A stretch of 64,000 bases of DNA from IMG/VR virus record IMGVR_UViG_3300045918_000320, positions 17,293-81,292 of that record; one strand, 5' to 3'. The stretch's first letter is position 1. Each line of letters opens with the position of its first letter. This stretch comes from a virus. Below the pieces are notes generated by a model. That model ran no database searches, was not told where the DNA came from, and saw only the letters and a list, made by a program, of their open reading frames with translations. Position numbers and translations under genes: made by a program. Positions 57,596-64,000 of this stretch are shown piece by piece.

Positions 57596-57818
57596 TTACG
57601 ATTATGTATTTGGAGTTGGCGGAGAACATTGGGATATGAGCCACTGTATTGAAGAATTATTCTATAATAAGTATAATAACAATTATTTTTATATAGCAAC
57701 TGAGCGTAATAGTCTAGACGAATTAAATTATATAAAAGAAGCTACTTGGAATTCTCCATTAATAAATATAATTTACGATTTAAAAGATAAGAGAGCTTTA
57801 CGTGATACACAAAAATAG
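57582..57818 (+). CDS. SPLL-tail family small protein, GTG start (78 aa)
   Basis: Reads MKRSNYDYVFGVGGEHWDMS. Tail EATWNSPLINIIYDLKDK, then RALRDTQK, whose GAGAG and GTG start the next gene. Confidence 0.7.
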   Translation: MKRSNYDYVFGVGGEHWDMSHCIEELFYNKYNNNYFYIATERNSLDELNYIKEATWNSPLINIIYDLKDKRALRDTQK

Positions 57819-58347
57819 CATTGTATACAAAAAAGTTAAATCTAGAACTTATGAAATGATTTTAGCTAAAGATATTGAAGCTGGAATGATTTTACGTGGA
57901 TATGACATTGCTACTAAACAATATCAAGAAATTAAAGTTACATCCTGTTTTAAAATTCAAAATATTCGCTGGAGATTACAATTTCTAGGAACAGATCATA
58001 TTTTTATCTCACCTGACACTTTTTTATTGACAACTAATGGTTTTTGGTGTACTAAAGACTTAGCAGATTATACTGCTTTTAAATTAATAAAAAAAGATAT
58101 GACTATACACCATGGATCTAATACAGTTACTCCAAAAGTTCATATGAAAATTATGGAATCTCCAGATTTCTTTTACGATATTCGTACAGAATCTGAGTTA
58201 CCAGTTTTAGTAGATGGTTTTTTAGTATATTTTAAATGTTCGGAGACAAATAAATATGGATTCCAAAAAGAAAGCGACAGTGATCAGCCTATTACGCAGA
58301 GCTTGGATGAGAAGCAAAGAACGATCAGAGTGCCTGAAGAGAGCTAA
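57802..58347 (+). CDS. Hint (intein-like) domain protein (181 aa)
   Basis: Pattern AKDIEAGMILRGYD, DHIFISPDTFLLTTNGFW, and FFYDIRTESELPVLVDGFLV matches the start, block B/histidine region and C-terminal block of Hint/intein folds (vYDIxVe..H.f.adGilvHN). The N-terminal nucleophile Cys/Ser and the final HN are not evident, so it may be inactive or a non-splicing Hint protein. GTG start with GAGAG. The end overlaps the HNH gene by 92 bp. Confidence 0.6.
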   Translation: MIHKNSIVYKKVKSRTYEMILAKDIEAGMILRGYDIATKQYQEIKVTSCFKIQNIRWRLQFLGTDHIFISPDTFLLTTNGFWCTKDLADYTAFKLIKKDMTIHHGSNTVTPKVHMKIMESPDFFYDIRTESELPVLVDGFLVYFKCSETNKYGFQKESDSDQPITQSLDEKQRTIRVPEES

Positions 58348-58600
58348 AATTGATAGAGGACTTTACCAGTGCGAATTATGTGTAAAAGGTAAACTTACTC
58401 GCTATTCAGATATGCAAATTGACCATACTGAACCGGCAGTACCATTAACTGGCTGGGAAAGCTTTGACAGCTTTATAGAGCGTTTATTTGTACCTGTAGA
58501 GGGACTACGTGCCATTTGTAAGCCACACCATGAAGAAATAACTAAAGGTCAGACTGAAATACGAAAAACTAATAGAAAATTAAAAAAGATAAAAAAATGA
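58256..58600 (+). CDS. HNH-type nuclease (114 aa)
   Basis: YQCELCVKGK, MQIDHTEPAVP, and LRAICKPHHEEITKGQTE form an HNH zinc-nuclease pattern with Cys pairs. GGAG lies upstream. Its overlap with the Hint-like gene recalls intein plus homing endonuclease pairs, though here they are separate frames. Confidence 0.82.
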   Translation: MDSKKKATVISLLRRAWMRSKERSECLKRAKIDRGLYQCELCVKGKLTRYSDMQIDHTEPAVPLTGWESFDSFIERLFVPVEGLRAICKPHHEEITKGQTEIRKTNRKLKKIKK

Positions 58601-58779
58601 AAAGAACTAGTCATACTTCTTATTATTTTTTCGACCATCCTTCTGATATTATTCCGGTAATTCGCAAACTAGATTCTTATAAGAATGTGACTAGACGCTT
58701 AGGTGGATGGGCATATTACATAAAAGATATTGCTATTAACGCTCCTTTACTTCAGGAGATTTTTAAAGTTGAAAGCTAA
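58597..58779 (+). CDS. SPLL-tail family small protein (60 aa)
   Basis: ATGA-coupled. Starts MKRTSHTSYYFFDHPSDI and ends DIAINAPLLQEIFKVES. CAGGAG in the tail codons leads the next gene. Confidence 0.75.
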   Translation: MKRTSHTSYYFFDHPSDIIPVIRKLDSYKNVTRRLGGWAYYIKDIAINAPLLQEIFKVES

Positions 58780-58963
58780 AGATACAAAAAAATATTGTCA
58801 AGTGTGTGAATTTGACGATTTACAATATTGGACAAATTACGATGAATTGGAAGGCTCCACTTACCAGCACCATTTAGCACAATCTGATTTCGAAACTGTT
58901 ATTTTAGATATAGATATTTTTAAAAGCATAATGCTAAAACTAATTTTTAGAGGTATAAAATGA
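58769..58963 (+). CDS. SPLL-tail family small protein, TTG start (64 aa)
   Basis: TTG at 58769 chosen because GGAG is 9 bp upstream; reads MKAKDTKKYCQVCEFDD. Tail DIFKSIMLKLIFRGIK. Overlaps the next gene by 4 bp. Confidence 0.68.
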   Translation: MKAKDTKKYCQVCEFDDLQYWTNYDELEGSTYQHHLAQSDFETVILDIDIFKSIMLKLIFRGIK

Positions 58964-59235
58964 ATTTAGAATCGATTCTAAACAAAGTTAAAGATTTCTC
59001 AGGTATTGACTTTATTTTACCAAAAGATCCAGTAACTGGTAAAAGATCTGTTACTCTTTTATTTACTTTAGTTAGCTTTTTATTCTGTATCCTCGCCTCT
59101 AGTCTATTCGCTTACGGAAAGATTAAAAATACAGGTGATTTTAAAGAAATATTTTACGCTTCACTTGCTACTTATTTAGGTAGAAGAATTACTGGCAGTA
59201 AAGGTGAGGTAATAGAAAATGAAAATGCTAAGTAG
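58960..59235 (+). CDS. Two-helix membrane protein, holin candidate (91 aa)
   Basis: Hydrophobic helix at about 33-52 (LLFTLVSFLFCILASSLFAY) and a second weaker one (IFYASLATYLGRR). Size, helix layout and a polar C-terminus are holin-like. The family is not recognised for certain. Confidence 0.6.
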   Translation: MNLESILNKVKDFSGIDFILPKDPVTGKRSVTLLFTLVSFLFCILASSLFAYGKIKNTGDFKEIFYASLATYLGRRITGSKGEVIENENAK

Positions 59236-59725
59236 AGTATTATTTCTATTTATTTTAGCTTCTGTAATTCAGTGTAGCAGTATTGTTAGATATAGATTTG
59301 GCGAAAAGCCTAGTCCTAAATTAGACGAGTATTTAGCTATGTTTCACGAAGAAATGGATAAACGAGATGTACATTTAGATTACAGAAATATTAGCCTTAG
59401 ATTTACTAATAAATTATCTCATGATAACTATGTTGCCGTATCTTATCCTTTTGTTAAATATCGTTTTGTAGACGTTCTGAGGGGTTATTTTGACCATGCT
59501 CCAGCCGAGGAGAGGGAAGCTATAGTAGTACACGAATTAGGGCATACATTTGGTTTAAAGCATTTAGACGATATGCAATTTTTGTATCCTTTTGCTAAGT
59601 TTTGCCCAATTTCTGTAATGCATTCCTATAGTAATTTGCAAGGATGTTATTTTTCTCAAAGAGAGCAATATTTTAACGAATTAGCTTTTAGAATAAAAAA
59701 ACTTGACGGATCTATAGAAATTTGA
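59219..59725 (+). CDS. Lipoprotein metzincin-type metallopeptidase (168 aa)
   Basis: Signal peptide with lipobox VIQC (residues 16-19). HELGHTFGLKH at 105-115 is a perfect metzincin HExxHxxGxxH, and ISVMHSY supplies the Met-turn. Predicted envelope-attached zinc protease. Its paralogue by architecture is at 35392-35877. It overlaps the holin candidate by 17 bp, so a lysis role is possible. Confidence 0.85.
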   Translation: MKMLSRVLFLFILASVIQCSSIVRYRFGEKPSPKLDEYLAMFHEEMDKRDVHLDYRNISLRFTNKLSHDNYVAVSYPFVKYRFVDVLRGYFDHAPAEEREAIVVHELGHTFGLKHLDDMQFLYPFAKFCPISVMHSYSNLQGCYFSQREQYFNELAFRIKKLDGSIEI

Positions 59726-59731
59726 TATACT
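59703..59731 (+). promoter_or_regulatory. Host-type sigma-70 promoter before the ClpP-like gene
   Basis: TTGACG, 17-bp spacer, TATACT. It lies inside the end of the metzincin gene. Confidence 0.7.
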
Positions 59732-59768
59732 ATTGTTTTAGGCGGATAAACCGCTAATAGGAGATTTA

Positions 59769-60542
59769 ATGAAACGCATTTTATTATTAACATTAGCTTT
59801 TTTAGCATTAAATATAGGTGCTAAAACTATTACATTAACTAGTCAGAATACTATGTCATTATCAGGGCCAGTGGACGGTCAGTCTATGACAGGTTTAATG
59901 ACAAAATTACAAGAACTAAATAAAATAGAAACTACAGAGCCTATTTATTTAGTAATTAATTCTCCGGGCGGAAGTATTTATGATGGATTTGACTTTATCA
60001 GATTTGCTCAAACTTCGAAAAGAAAAATTAATACAGTGACAGTATTTGCTGCTAGTATGGCTTTTCAAATTGTAGAATCTTTAGGTGATAGATACGTTAC
60101 TAGCTATTCATCTTTAATGTCACATAAAGCTAAAGGTGGATTTGATGGTGAATTTCCGGGACAAGTAGATTCTCGTTATGCTCACATTTTATCTCATATT
60201 ATTGAACAGGATACTGAAGTAATAAAAAGAACTAATGGTAAACAAACTTTGGAATCTTATGCTAAATTAATTCAAAATGAATATTGGGCAAATGCTAATA
60301 AAGCAATTAAGGATGGATTTGCAGATGAGCAAGTTGCAGTATCTTGCGATAAATCTTTAGAAGGTACAAATTCAATACTAGTTAATTTAGGATTTGCTTC
60401 AGCTAATGTTGAATTCTCAAATTGTCCTTTGGTAATTTACCCTATCTCAATTAGAGGTGCTAACGGAAATAGAATTGTAGACGATGCAGATTTACTAAAA
60501 GCTTATAATAAACTTTTTGAACTAAAAAACTTTAAATTTTAG
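59769..60542 (+). CDS. Secreted ClpP-like serine protease (257 aa)
   Basis: N-terminal signal peptide (RILLLTLAFLALNIGA). ClpP/crotonase core: INSPGGSIYDGFDFIRFA (oxyanion loop 63-80), Ser96 in FAASMAF, His119 in LMSHKAKGG, with a later Asp. The core matches the ClpP family, but a signal peptide is unusual, since ClpP normally is cytoplasmic. GGAG site and its own promoter. A terminator follows. Confidence 0.82.
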   Translation: MKRILLLTLAFLALNIGAKTITLTSQNTMSLSGPVDGQSMTGLMTKLQELNKIETTEPIYLVINSPGGSIYDGFDFIRFAQTSKRKINTVTVFAASMAFQIVESLGDRYVTSYSSLMSHKAKGGFDGEFPGQVDSRYAHILSHIIEQDTEVIKRTNGKQTLESYAKLIQNEYWANANKAIKDGFADEQVAVSCDKSLEGTNSILVNLGFASANVEFSNCPLVIYPISIRGANGNRIVDDADLLKAYNKLFELKNFKF

Positions 60543-60546
60543 GAGA

Positions 60547-60569
60547 AGGAGCTTCGGCTCCTTTTTTTT
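60547..60569 (+). terminator. Rho-independent terminator after the ClpP-like gene
   Basis: AAGGAGC-TTCG-GCTCCTT followed by eight T. The next ATG begins right at the end of the T tract. Confidence 0.88.
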
Positions 60570-60779
60570 ATGTATAAACATTACAAATTAATAGAAGGTG
60601 ATTATATAAACTGGATTATGCCAGATGAATATCAGTATTCTTTAAGAGCGGATGTATTAAGTGAAGCTTGGGATACTAGATACGAAATATATTATAATGA
60701 TTCGGATGGAGATCCTCTAATTAAAAATAATATGATGAAAGGTAAACTTTTAAGGATAATTTATGGAAACGAAAACTAA
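60570..60779 (+). CDS. SPLL-tail family small protein (69 aa)
   Basis: Starts MYKHYKLIEGDYINWIMPDE, with a YKLxxGD start shared with other members, and ends MMKGKLLRIIYGNEN. The only nearby ribosome site is locked in the terminator stem. The TTTTAAGGATAATTTATGG end holds site and ATG of the next gene. Confidence 0.72.
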   Translation: MYKHYKLIEGDYINWIMPDEYQYSLRADVLSEAWDTRYEIYYNDSDGDPLIKNNMMKGKLLRIIYGNEN

Positions 60780-61209
60780 AATAATTATAGTAATTGTAGC
60801 AATAGCTTTAGGATTTGGAGCTGGATATTTTGCTAAACCCTCGTCCGTTAGGACGATCACCGTGGAAAAAATAATAAAAGAACAGTCTAAAGCTGAAGTA
60901 CAAACAAGAATTATTTATAAAGAAAAAACTGTAAAGCCTGATGGAACAGTTACAGAAATTGAAAAAACAGATAATAGTAATTCTAGTACAGATATTACAA
61001 AAATTAATAATGAAAAAAGTACTAGCCAAACTATAAAAAATGATATAGGATTAAATATATCAGCTTTAGCAATAGCTAATAGCAGTAATATTACAGGAAC
61101 TAGGGAGTATGGAATACATATTTCTAAAAGAGTGATTAGTAATATTACAGTAGGTGCTTTTGCTGATACAGAAAAGAAAATAGGAGTTAGCATTGGAATC
61201 AATTTCTGA
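60763..61209 (+). CDS. Membrane-anchored protein, possible i-spanin (148 aa)
   Basis: N-terminal transmembrane helix (KIIIVIVAIALGFGAGYFA), then a basic, helical and coiled-coil-like part with EKIIKEQSKAEVQTRIIYKE, then a beta-rich end. Such anchors with periplasmic coiled coils occur in i-spanins, but no partner is certain. Confidence 0.65.
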   Translation: METKTKIIIVIVAIALGFGAGYFAKPSSVRTITVEKIIKEQSKAEVQTRIIYKEKTVKPDGTVTEIEKTDNSNSSTDITKINNEKSTSQTIKNDIGLNISALAIANSSNITGTREYGIHISKRVISNITVGAFADTEKKIGVSIGINF

Positions 61210-61378
61210 GTTATTTAAACATAAATATAGAATATTGCTTTATTTAGATCATAATCCAGAACCTATTCTCGGAGTTAAGTATTTATGTATTAGGGGAATA
61301 GACGGAGATTTAGTTTTTGAAAAACGTAAATTTTACTTATTAAAAATGCCATTATTAAATTTAGTGTTTGGAGTTTAA
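61193..61378 (+). CDS. SPLL-tail family small protein, TTG start (61 aa)
   Basis: Starts MESISELFKHKYRILLYLD with GGAG 6 bp upstream. Ends FYLLKMPLLNLVFGV. Confidence 0.68.
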   Translation: MESISELFKHKYRILLYLDHNPEPILGVKYLCIRGIDGDLVFEKRKFYLLKMPLLNLVFGV

Positions 61379-61627
61379 ATGTCTCACGTATACACTGTAC
61401 CTGCTGCATTTAATTGGAGTACATATTCTACTGCTTTAATGTTTGTTAGACATACAAATCCTTGTGCTGCACAGAATTTATCCTTTCTATTTACAAGAAA
61501 ATCAGAACTAAAGAGTAAACTTAAGTTAACTTCTCATAGAATAATTTATACTCAATTGGGAGAAGAATTTACTTTAGATTTGTGTTTATTAAATTACAAA
61601 TTACTAGATATTATTTTTGAAGGTTAA
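61379..61627 (+). CDS. SPLL-tail family small protein (82 aa)
   Basis: Starts MSHVYTVPAAFNWSTYS and ends CLLNYKLLDIIFEG. Directly follows the previous stop. Confidence 0.7.
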   Translation: MSHVYTVPAAFNWSTYSTALMFVRHTNPCAAQNLSFLFTRKSELKSKLKLTSHRIIYTQLGEEFTLDLCLLNYKLLDIIFEG

Positions 61628-61861
61628 ATGTTTATACATTATTATAAATCTATAAATTTACCTACTAGAAGATTTTTTGGAATAGAAACTTCAGAAGATA
61701 TTAAAAATTTAATATTATGGAGTACTAAGGAAGAGTACATTAAATCTGCCGGATTTAAAGTTGATGTAAGTAATAAATTTGATAGTGATTTTAGAAATCG
61801 AATAAAAGTTCAAGTTATATTTGGAGAACTTCTACACTTAATATATTTGGGGGAAAAATGA
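61628..61861 (+). CDS. SPLL-tail family small protein (77 aa)
   Basis: Starts MFIHYYKSINLPTRRFFG and ends VIFGELLHLIYLGEK. GGGGGAAAAATG at the end starts the next gene. Confidence 0.72.
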   Translation: MFIHYYKSINLPTRRFFGIETSEDIKNLILWSTKEEYIKSAGFKVDVSNKFDSDFRNRIKVQVIFGELLHLIYLGEK

Positions 61862-62043
61862 AAATTGGAGATATTTTTTTAGATAAAAAATCTAATGATT
61901 TATTAATATTTTCTGGTGCTATGTGCGTAAATGAATTTAGAAAAGCTGCCTACTATTTAAAATTTGAAACTAAATATGGAGCTTTTCTTTACCTATCTTT
62001 AGATTCCGCAAAAGAAACTTTAGAGGTAATTGGTGCATTATAA
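61858..62043 (+). CDS. Small protein in the SPLL cluster, tail divergent (61 aa)
   Basis: Starts MKIGDIFLDKKSNDLLIF and ends SAKETLEVIGAL, which lacks a clear family tail. The N-terminus resembles the KLxxGD start of other members. AGAGG at the end starts the next gene. Confidence 0.62.
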   Translation: MKIGDIFLDKKSNDLLIFSGAMCVNEFRKAAYYLKFETKYGAFLYLSLDSAKETLEVIGAL

Positions 62044-62230
62044 ATTAGAAAATGCTGAAGGTATTTTTGTATATATGCCTAGTGAATTTTCTCAATTAAA
62101 AAGTGATGTTTTAGATGAGCGTTATGATAGAGATGTTACGTATTATCACAACAAAATATATGGCTCTACTTATATAATAAAATCAGAAGCTATACAATCT
62201 ACCCTTTTAAGGATAATTTATGAATTTTAA
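62033..62230 (+). CDS. SPLL-tail family small protein, GTG start (65 aa)
   Basis: GTG at 62033 (AGAGG 7 bp upstream); a TTG 3 bp earlier is less likely. Reads MHYKLENAEGIFVYMPSE and ends AIQSTLLRIIYEF. The codons TTTTAAGGATAATTTATG are identical to those at 60570-60779. Confidence 0.72.
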   Translation: MHYKLENAEGIFVYMPSEFSQLKSDVLDERYDRDVTYYHNKIYGSTYIIKSEAIQSTLLRIIYEF

Positions 62231-62384
62231 AACTAAGAATAAAATGGCATTTTTTTCTATTAGAGATTTAAAAAGATATATTATTGCTCCATACGGTAGA
62301 TTATTTACTATACGTCCCTATACTGGTTATGCCATAACTTCTGAAATACTTCAAGGACAATTACTAAAAATAATTTATGCCTAA
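62220..62384 (+). CDS. SPLL-tail family small protein (54 aa)
   Basis: Starts MNFKTKNKMAFFSIRDLKRY and ends EILQGQLLKIIYA. The next ATG lies inside the codons of IYA. Confidence 0.68.
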   Translation: MNFKTKNKMAFFSIRDLKRYIIAPYGRLFTIRPYTGYAITSEILQGQLLKIIYA

Positions 62385-62580
62385 ATATCATTATAAAATT
62401 AACATGGGAAATCTTGAAGAAATAATGTACAAAATTGTATCTATAAATTCCTCTCCAAATTGTATTAAAAAAGCTATAGGATTGTCAGCAGAAAATATTG
62501 GAGTAATTTCAGACTTTAATGCTAGTTTAATTTTAAAAGCTGTATTCCGTAGTAAATTAATTAAGGCTATATATGGCTAA
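62377..62580 (+). CDS. SPLL-tail family small protein (67 aa)
   Basis: Starts MPKYHYKINMGNLEEIMYK and ends FRSKLIKAIYG. Codons AAGGCTATATATGG contain site and ATG of the next gene. Confidence 0.7.
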   Translation: MPKYHYKINMGNLEEIMYKIVSINSSPNCIKKAIGLSAENIGVISDFNASLILKAVFRSKLIKAIYG

Positions 62581-62752
62581 ATTAAAATATGGAGATAAAG
62601 TGTGGGTATTTAGATACAATATGACTATTAGGTATGCCTTATTGTATCCTTATAACTACAGTATCTACGGAAAATATATGTTAGTTTCACCTTGGAATAT
62701 GGTTAAGTTTGAAGCTATTTGTTCACCTCTAATGAAGGCTATTTATGACTAG
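62573..62752 (+). CDS. SPLL-tail family small protein (59 aa)
   Basis: Starts MAKLKYGDKVWVFRYNMT and ends EAICSPLMKAIYD. Begins in the tail of the previous gene and ends in the start of the next. Confidence 0.72.
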   Translation: MAKLKYGDKVWVFRYNMTIRYALLYPYNYSIYGKYMLVSPWNMVKFEAICSPLMKAIYD

Positions 62753-62936
62753 ACCTAAAATAAATTACAATACTATATGTAGAGTGCTACTTTATAGTAT
62801 GCCTCTTAGAAATGGTTTTCACTATTCTCCAAGACCTTATTCTGAAAAATGGAGTCCTACTTTAATGGGAAAAAGAGTTAGAGTACTTAAAAATAAAATA
62901 TTTGCTTCTCCTTTAATTATGGAAATTTATGACTAG
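62745..62936 (+). CDS. SPLL-tail family small protein (63 aa)
   Basis: Starts MTRPKINYNTICRVLLYS and ends NKIFASPLIMEIYD. The next ATG lies in the IYD codons. Confidence 0.75.
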   Translation: MTRPKINYNTICRVLLYSMPLRNGFHYSPRPYSEKWSPTLMGKRVRVLKNKIFASPLIMEIYD

Positions 62937-63147
62937 ATACAAATTAAAATTAGGGGATAAAGTGCATAGATTATTTTGCATAGAAAATTTTAAATATGTA
63001 GATGATAATTTTTTATCTGATACTGAATTTAAAGGAGAGGATGCAGAACCAGATAGCCTTTTAATTTTTAAACATGAATTTTATAGAGCATCTTTACTGA
63101 GAGAAATATTTGGATATAAAGAAATTATACGAATTGGCAAGATCTGA
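62929..63147 (+). CDS. SPLL-tail family protein with extended end (72 aa)
   Basis: Starts MTRYKLKLGDKVHRLFCIE; the tail EFYRASLLREIFGYKEII is followed by RIGKI. The GAGAG...TTG start of the next gene is inside the tail. Confidence 0.72.
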   Translation: MTRYKLKLGDKVHRLFCIENFKYVDDNFLSDTEFKGEDAEPDSLLIFKHEFYRASLLREIFGYKEIIRIGKI

Positions 63148-63484
63148 GGATACTGAAGAAGACAGATTACAGTCAGTTTACGAATTTATTAAAAAAAATG
63201 AATTAAATAAAGGTTTTTCCCGAAAACCTATTGACTTTTTTTATTTTTGGTATACAATAGGCCATACAAATGACATTACGTTACAAGAGTTTCGTAAAGC
63301 ATTTCCACAAGGCCCTTTTGTTTATTTCAGCATGGATAAGCTGAATATTCCCAAGGAAGAATTCGGGAGAATAAATTTTGAATACGAGCGTCAAAAAGCA
63401 GAAAAGAAACGGAAAAAACTCCGTAACAAAAAGAAGTCTATCAAAGTATCCCTATCTAAACCCAAAAATGAATACACGGATTAG
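63110..63484 (+). CDS. Hypothetical basic protein, TTG start (124 aa)
   Basis: Reads MDIKKLYELARSEDTEEDRL; middle IDFFYFWYTIGHTND; the last 40 residues are very basic (KKRKKLRNKKKSIKVS). Possibly nucleic-acid binding. Not a family member. Confidence 0.68.
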   Translation: MDIKKLYELARSEDTEEDRLQSVYEFIKKNELNKGFSRKPIDFFYFWYTIGHTNDITLQEFRKAFPQGPFVYFSMDKLNIPKEEFGRINFEYERQKAEKKRKKLRNKKKSIKVSLSKPKNEYTD

Positions 63485-63830
63485 GCAAGAGTATTTAGAT
63501 GCGGATTATTTAAATAAGCTATCAGATACAGAATTAGAATTCCTAAATCAATTTTATAAAGAACATTATAATGCTAGTATAGGTAAAGCTGAAGGTGACT
63601 TGGATGGATACCTTTTAGATGTATCAAATCCTAAAGTTCGTAAAGAATTATACCGAGAAAATAATGCTAGAAATAGAGATGTATTTTCTTCTGGAAAAGC
63701 TACGGGTACTTTAATTTATTTAGATAATGTAACTTTGGAAGAAGTTATTGAGGCTAAACAGTATACTGAAGTAGATCATTTTGAAACTGCTATGTCTGAA
63801 TTAATTAAAGGCGAAGATGAAGAGGATTAA
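63378..63830 (+). CDS. Hypothetical protein (150 aa from TTG, or 120 aa from ATG 63468)
   Basis: The TTG at 63378 has GGGAG upstream but overlaps the previous gene by 107 bp; the ATG at 63468 (MNTRIRQEYLDADYLNKLSD) has no clear site. The conserved-looking core starts at the ATG. Acidic helical end. Resembles unnamed phage proteins with EYLDxDYLxKLS. Confidence 0.65.
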   Translation: MNTSVKKQKRNGKNSVTKRSLSKYPYLNPKMNTRIRQEYLDADYLNKLSDTELEFLNQFYKEHYNASIGKAEGDLDGYLLDVSNPKVRKELYRENNARNRDVFSSGKATGTLIYLDNVTLEEVIEAKQYTEVDHFETAMSELIKGEDEED

Positions 63831-64000
63831 GTTAAAAAAAGTAATATTTTGTAACTTAGATGAAGACTCTTTATTTATTATAAAATTTTACACTAGAAAT
63901 GTATATTTAGCTTTTGATATAGATGAATTAAATTTAGATATAGATAGAAAATATATTCTAGATATTAAAGTTTCAGAAGCACCATTATTACGAATATTAT
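63817..64000 (+). CDS. SPLL-tail family protein, cut by the window end
   Basis: Starts MKRIKLKKVIFCNLDEDSLF with AAAGG 5 bp upstream, and the last visible residues are KVSEAPLLRIL, the family tail. Confidence 0.7.
   Translation, partial: MKRIKLKKVIFCNLDEDSLFIIKFYTRNVYLAFDIDELNLDIDRKYILDIKVSEAPLLRIL

Noticed and set aside
35316-61202. Minus-strand ORFs inside plus-strand genes (for example 35316-35522, 43623-43937 and 60808-61202)
   Set aside because: They are shadows of real genes with no ribosome site or conserved motif.
1-64000. tRNA genes, CRISPR arrays and integrase/att sites
   Set aside because: I saw no cloverleaf with a GTTC arm, no regular spaced repeats and no recombinase gene. 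A program such as tRNAscan-SE would be needed to exclude divergent tRNAs.

Overview
This window is part of a low-GC (about 30% by eye, sampled) tailed double-stranded DNA phage genome. It carries a terminase, portal, scaffold, major capsid and tail-fibre block plus a full replication and nucleotide-metabolism block. Strong AGGAG ribosome binding sites, TTGACA/TATAAT promoters with 16-18 bp spacers, and several secreted lipoproteins with lipoboxes point to a Gram-negative, proteobacteria-like host. The host genus cannot be read from the sequence. No tRNA, integrase, CRISPR array or RNA polymerase gene was seen.

Layout. Positions 1-22202 are the late or virion block, almost all on the minus strand. 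Read in its own direction it runs: a 29-aa leader ORF, a membrane protein, a small-terminase-position protein, large terminase, portal, three or four portal-adjacent proteins (one with an HExxH site), scaffold, major capsid protein, an HNH endonuclease, then a series of paralogous tail-fibre proteins including one of 1649 aa, with a Dps-like protein among them. A plus-strand lysozyme-like gene (15514-15939) with its own host-type promoter is inserted in this block. Nine minus-strand copies of a motif TTAACAACTAyTTATAGAG precede late genes. It aligns base for base with the -13 to +1 core of the T7 RNA polymerase promoter, so I infer that a single-subunit phage RNA polymerase is encoded elsewhere in the genome.

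Positions 22393-64000 are plus-strand, with one exception at 29777-30094. Genes are tightly packed, usually with ATGA or TTGA overlaps. The order is: M15 peptidase, class II ribonucleotide reductase, dUTPase, many small proteins, then a 1.15 kb non-coding region (30120-31271). That region holds a GC-richer structured stretch behind a plus-strand copy of the T7-like promoter, and AT-rich repeats that could be an origin. After it come DUF932-like and gp88-like genes, lipoproteins, a PhaR-like regulator, an IF2_N-domain protein, a Cas4-like nuclease, ERF recombinase, a MoxR ATPase plus VWA/metallopeptidase pair, AEP primase-helicase, ThyX, DNA polymerase A, a DnaQ-like exonuclease, dNMP kinase, a secreted ClpP-like protease, and long runs of very short genes.

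The most unusual feature is a family of at least 28 small proteins (about 35-115 aa) spread from 38040 to the window end. Their sequences differ, but each ends in a motif close to (S/A)-P-L-L-x-x-I-(I/F/Y)-(G/E/D). In most members the codons of this tail also hold the ribosome binding site and start codon of the next gene. This looks like a repeatedly duplicated, translationally coupled module. Its function is unknown, and I propose it as the candidate undescribed system.
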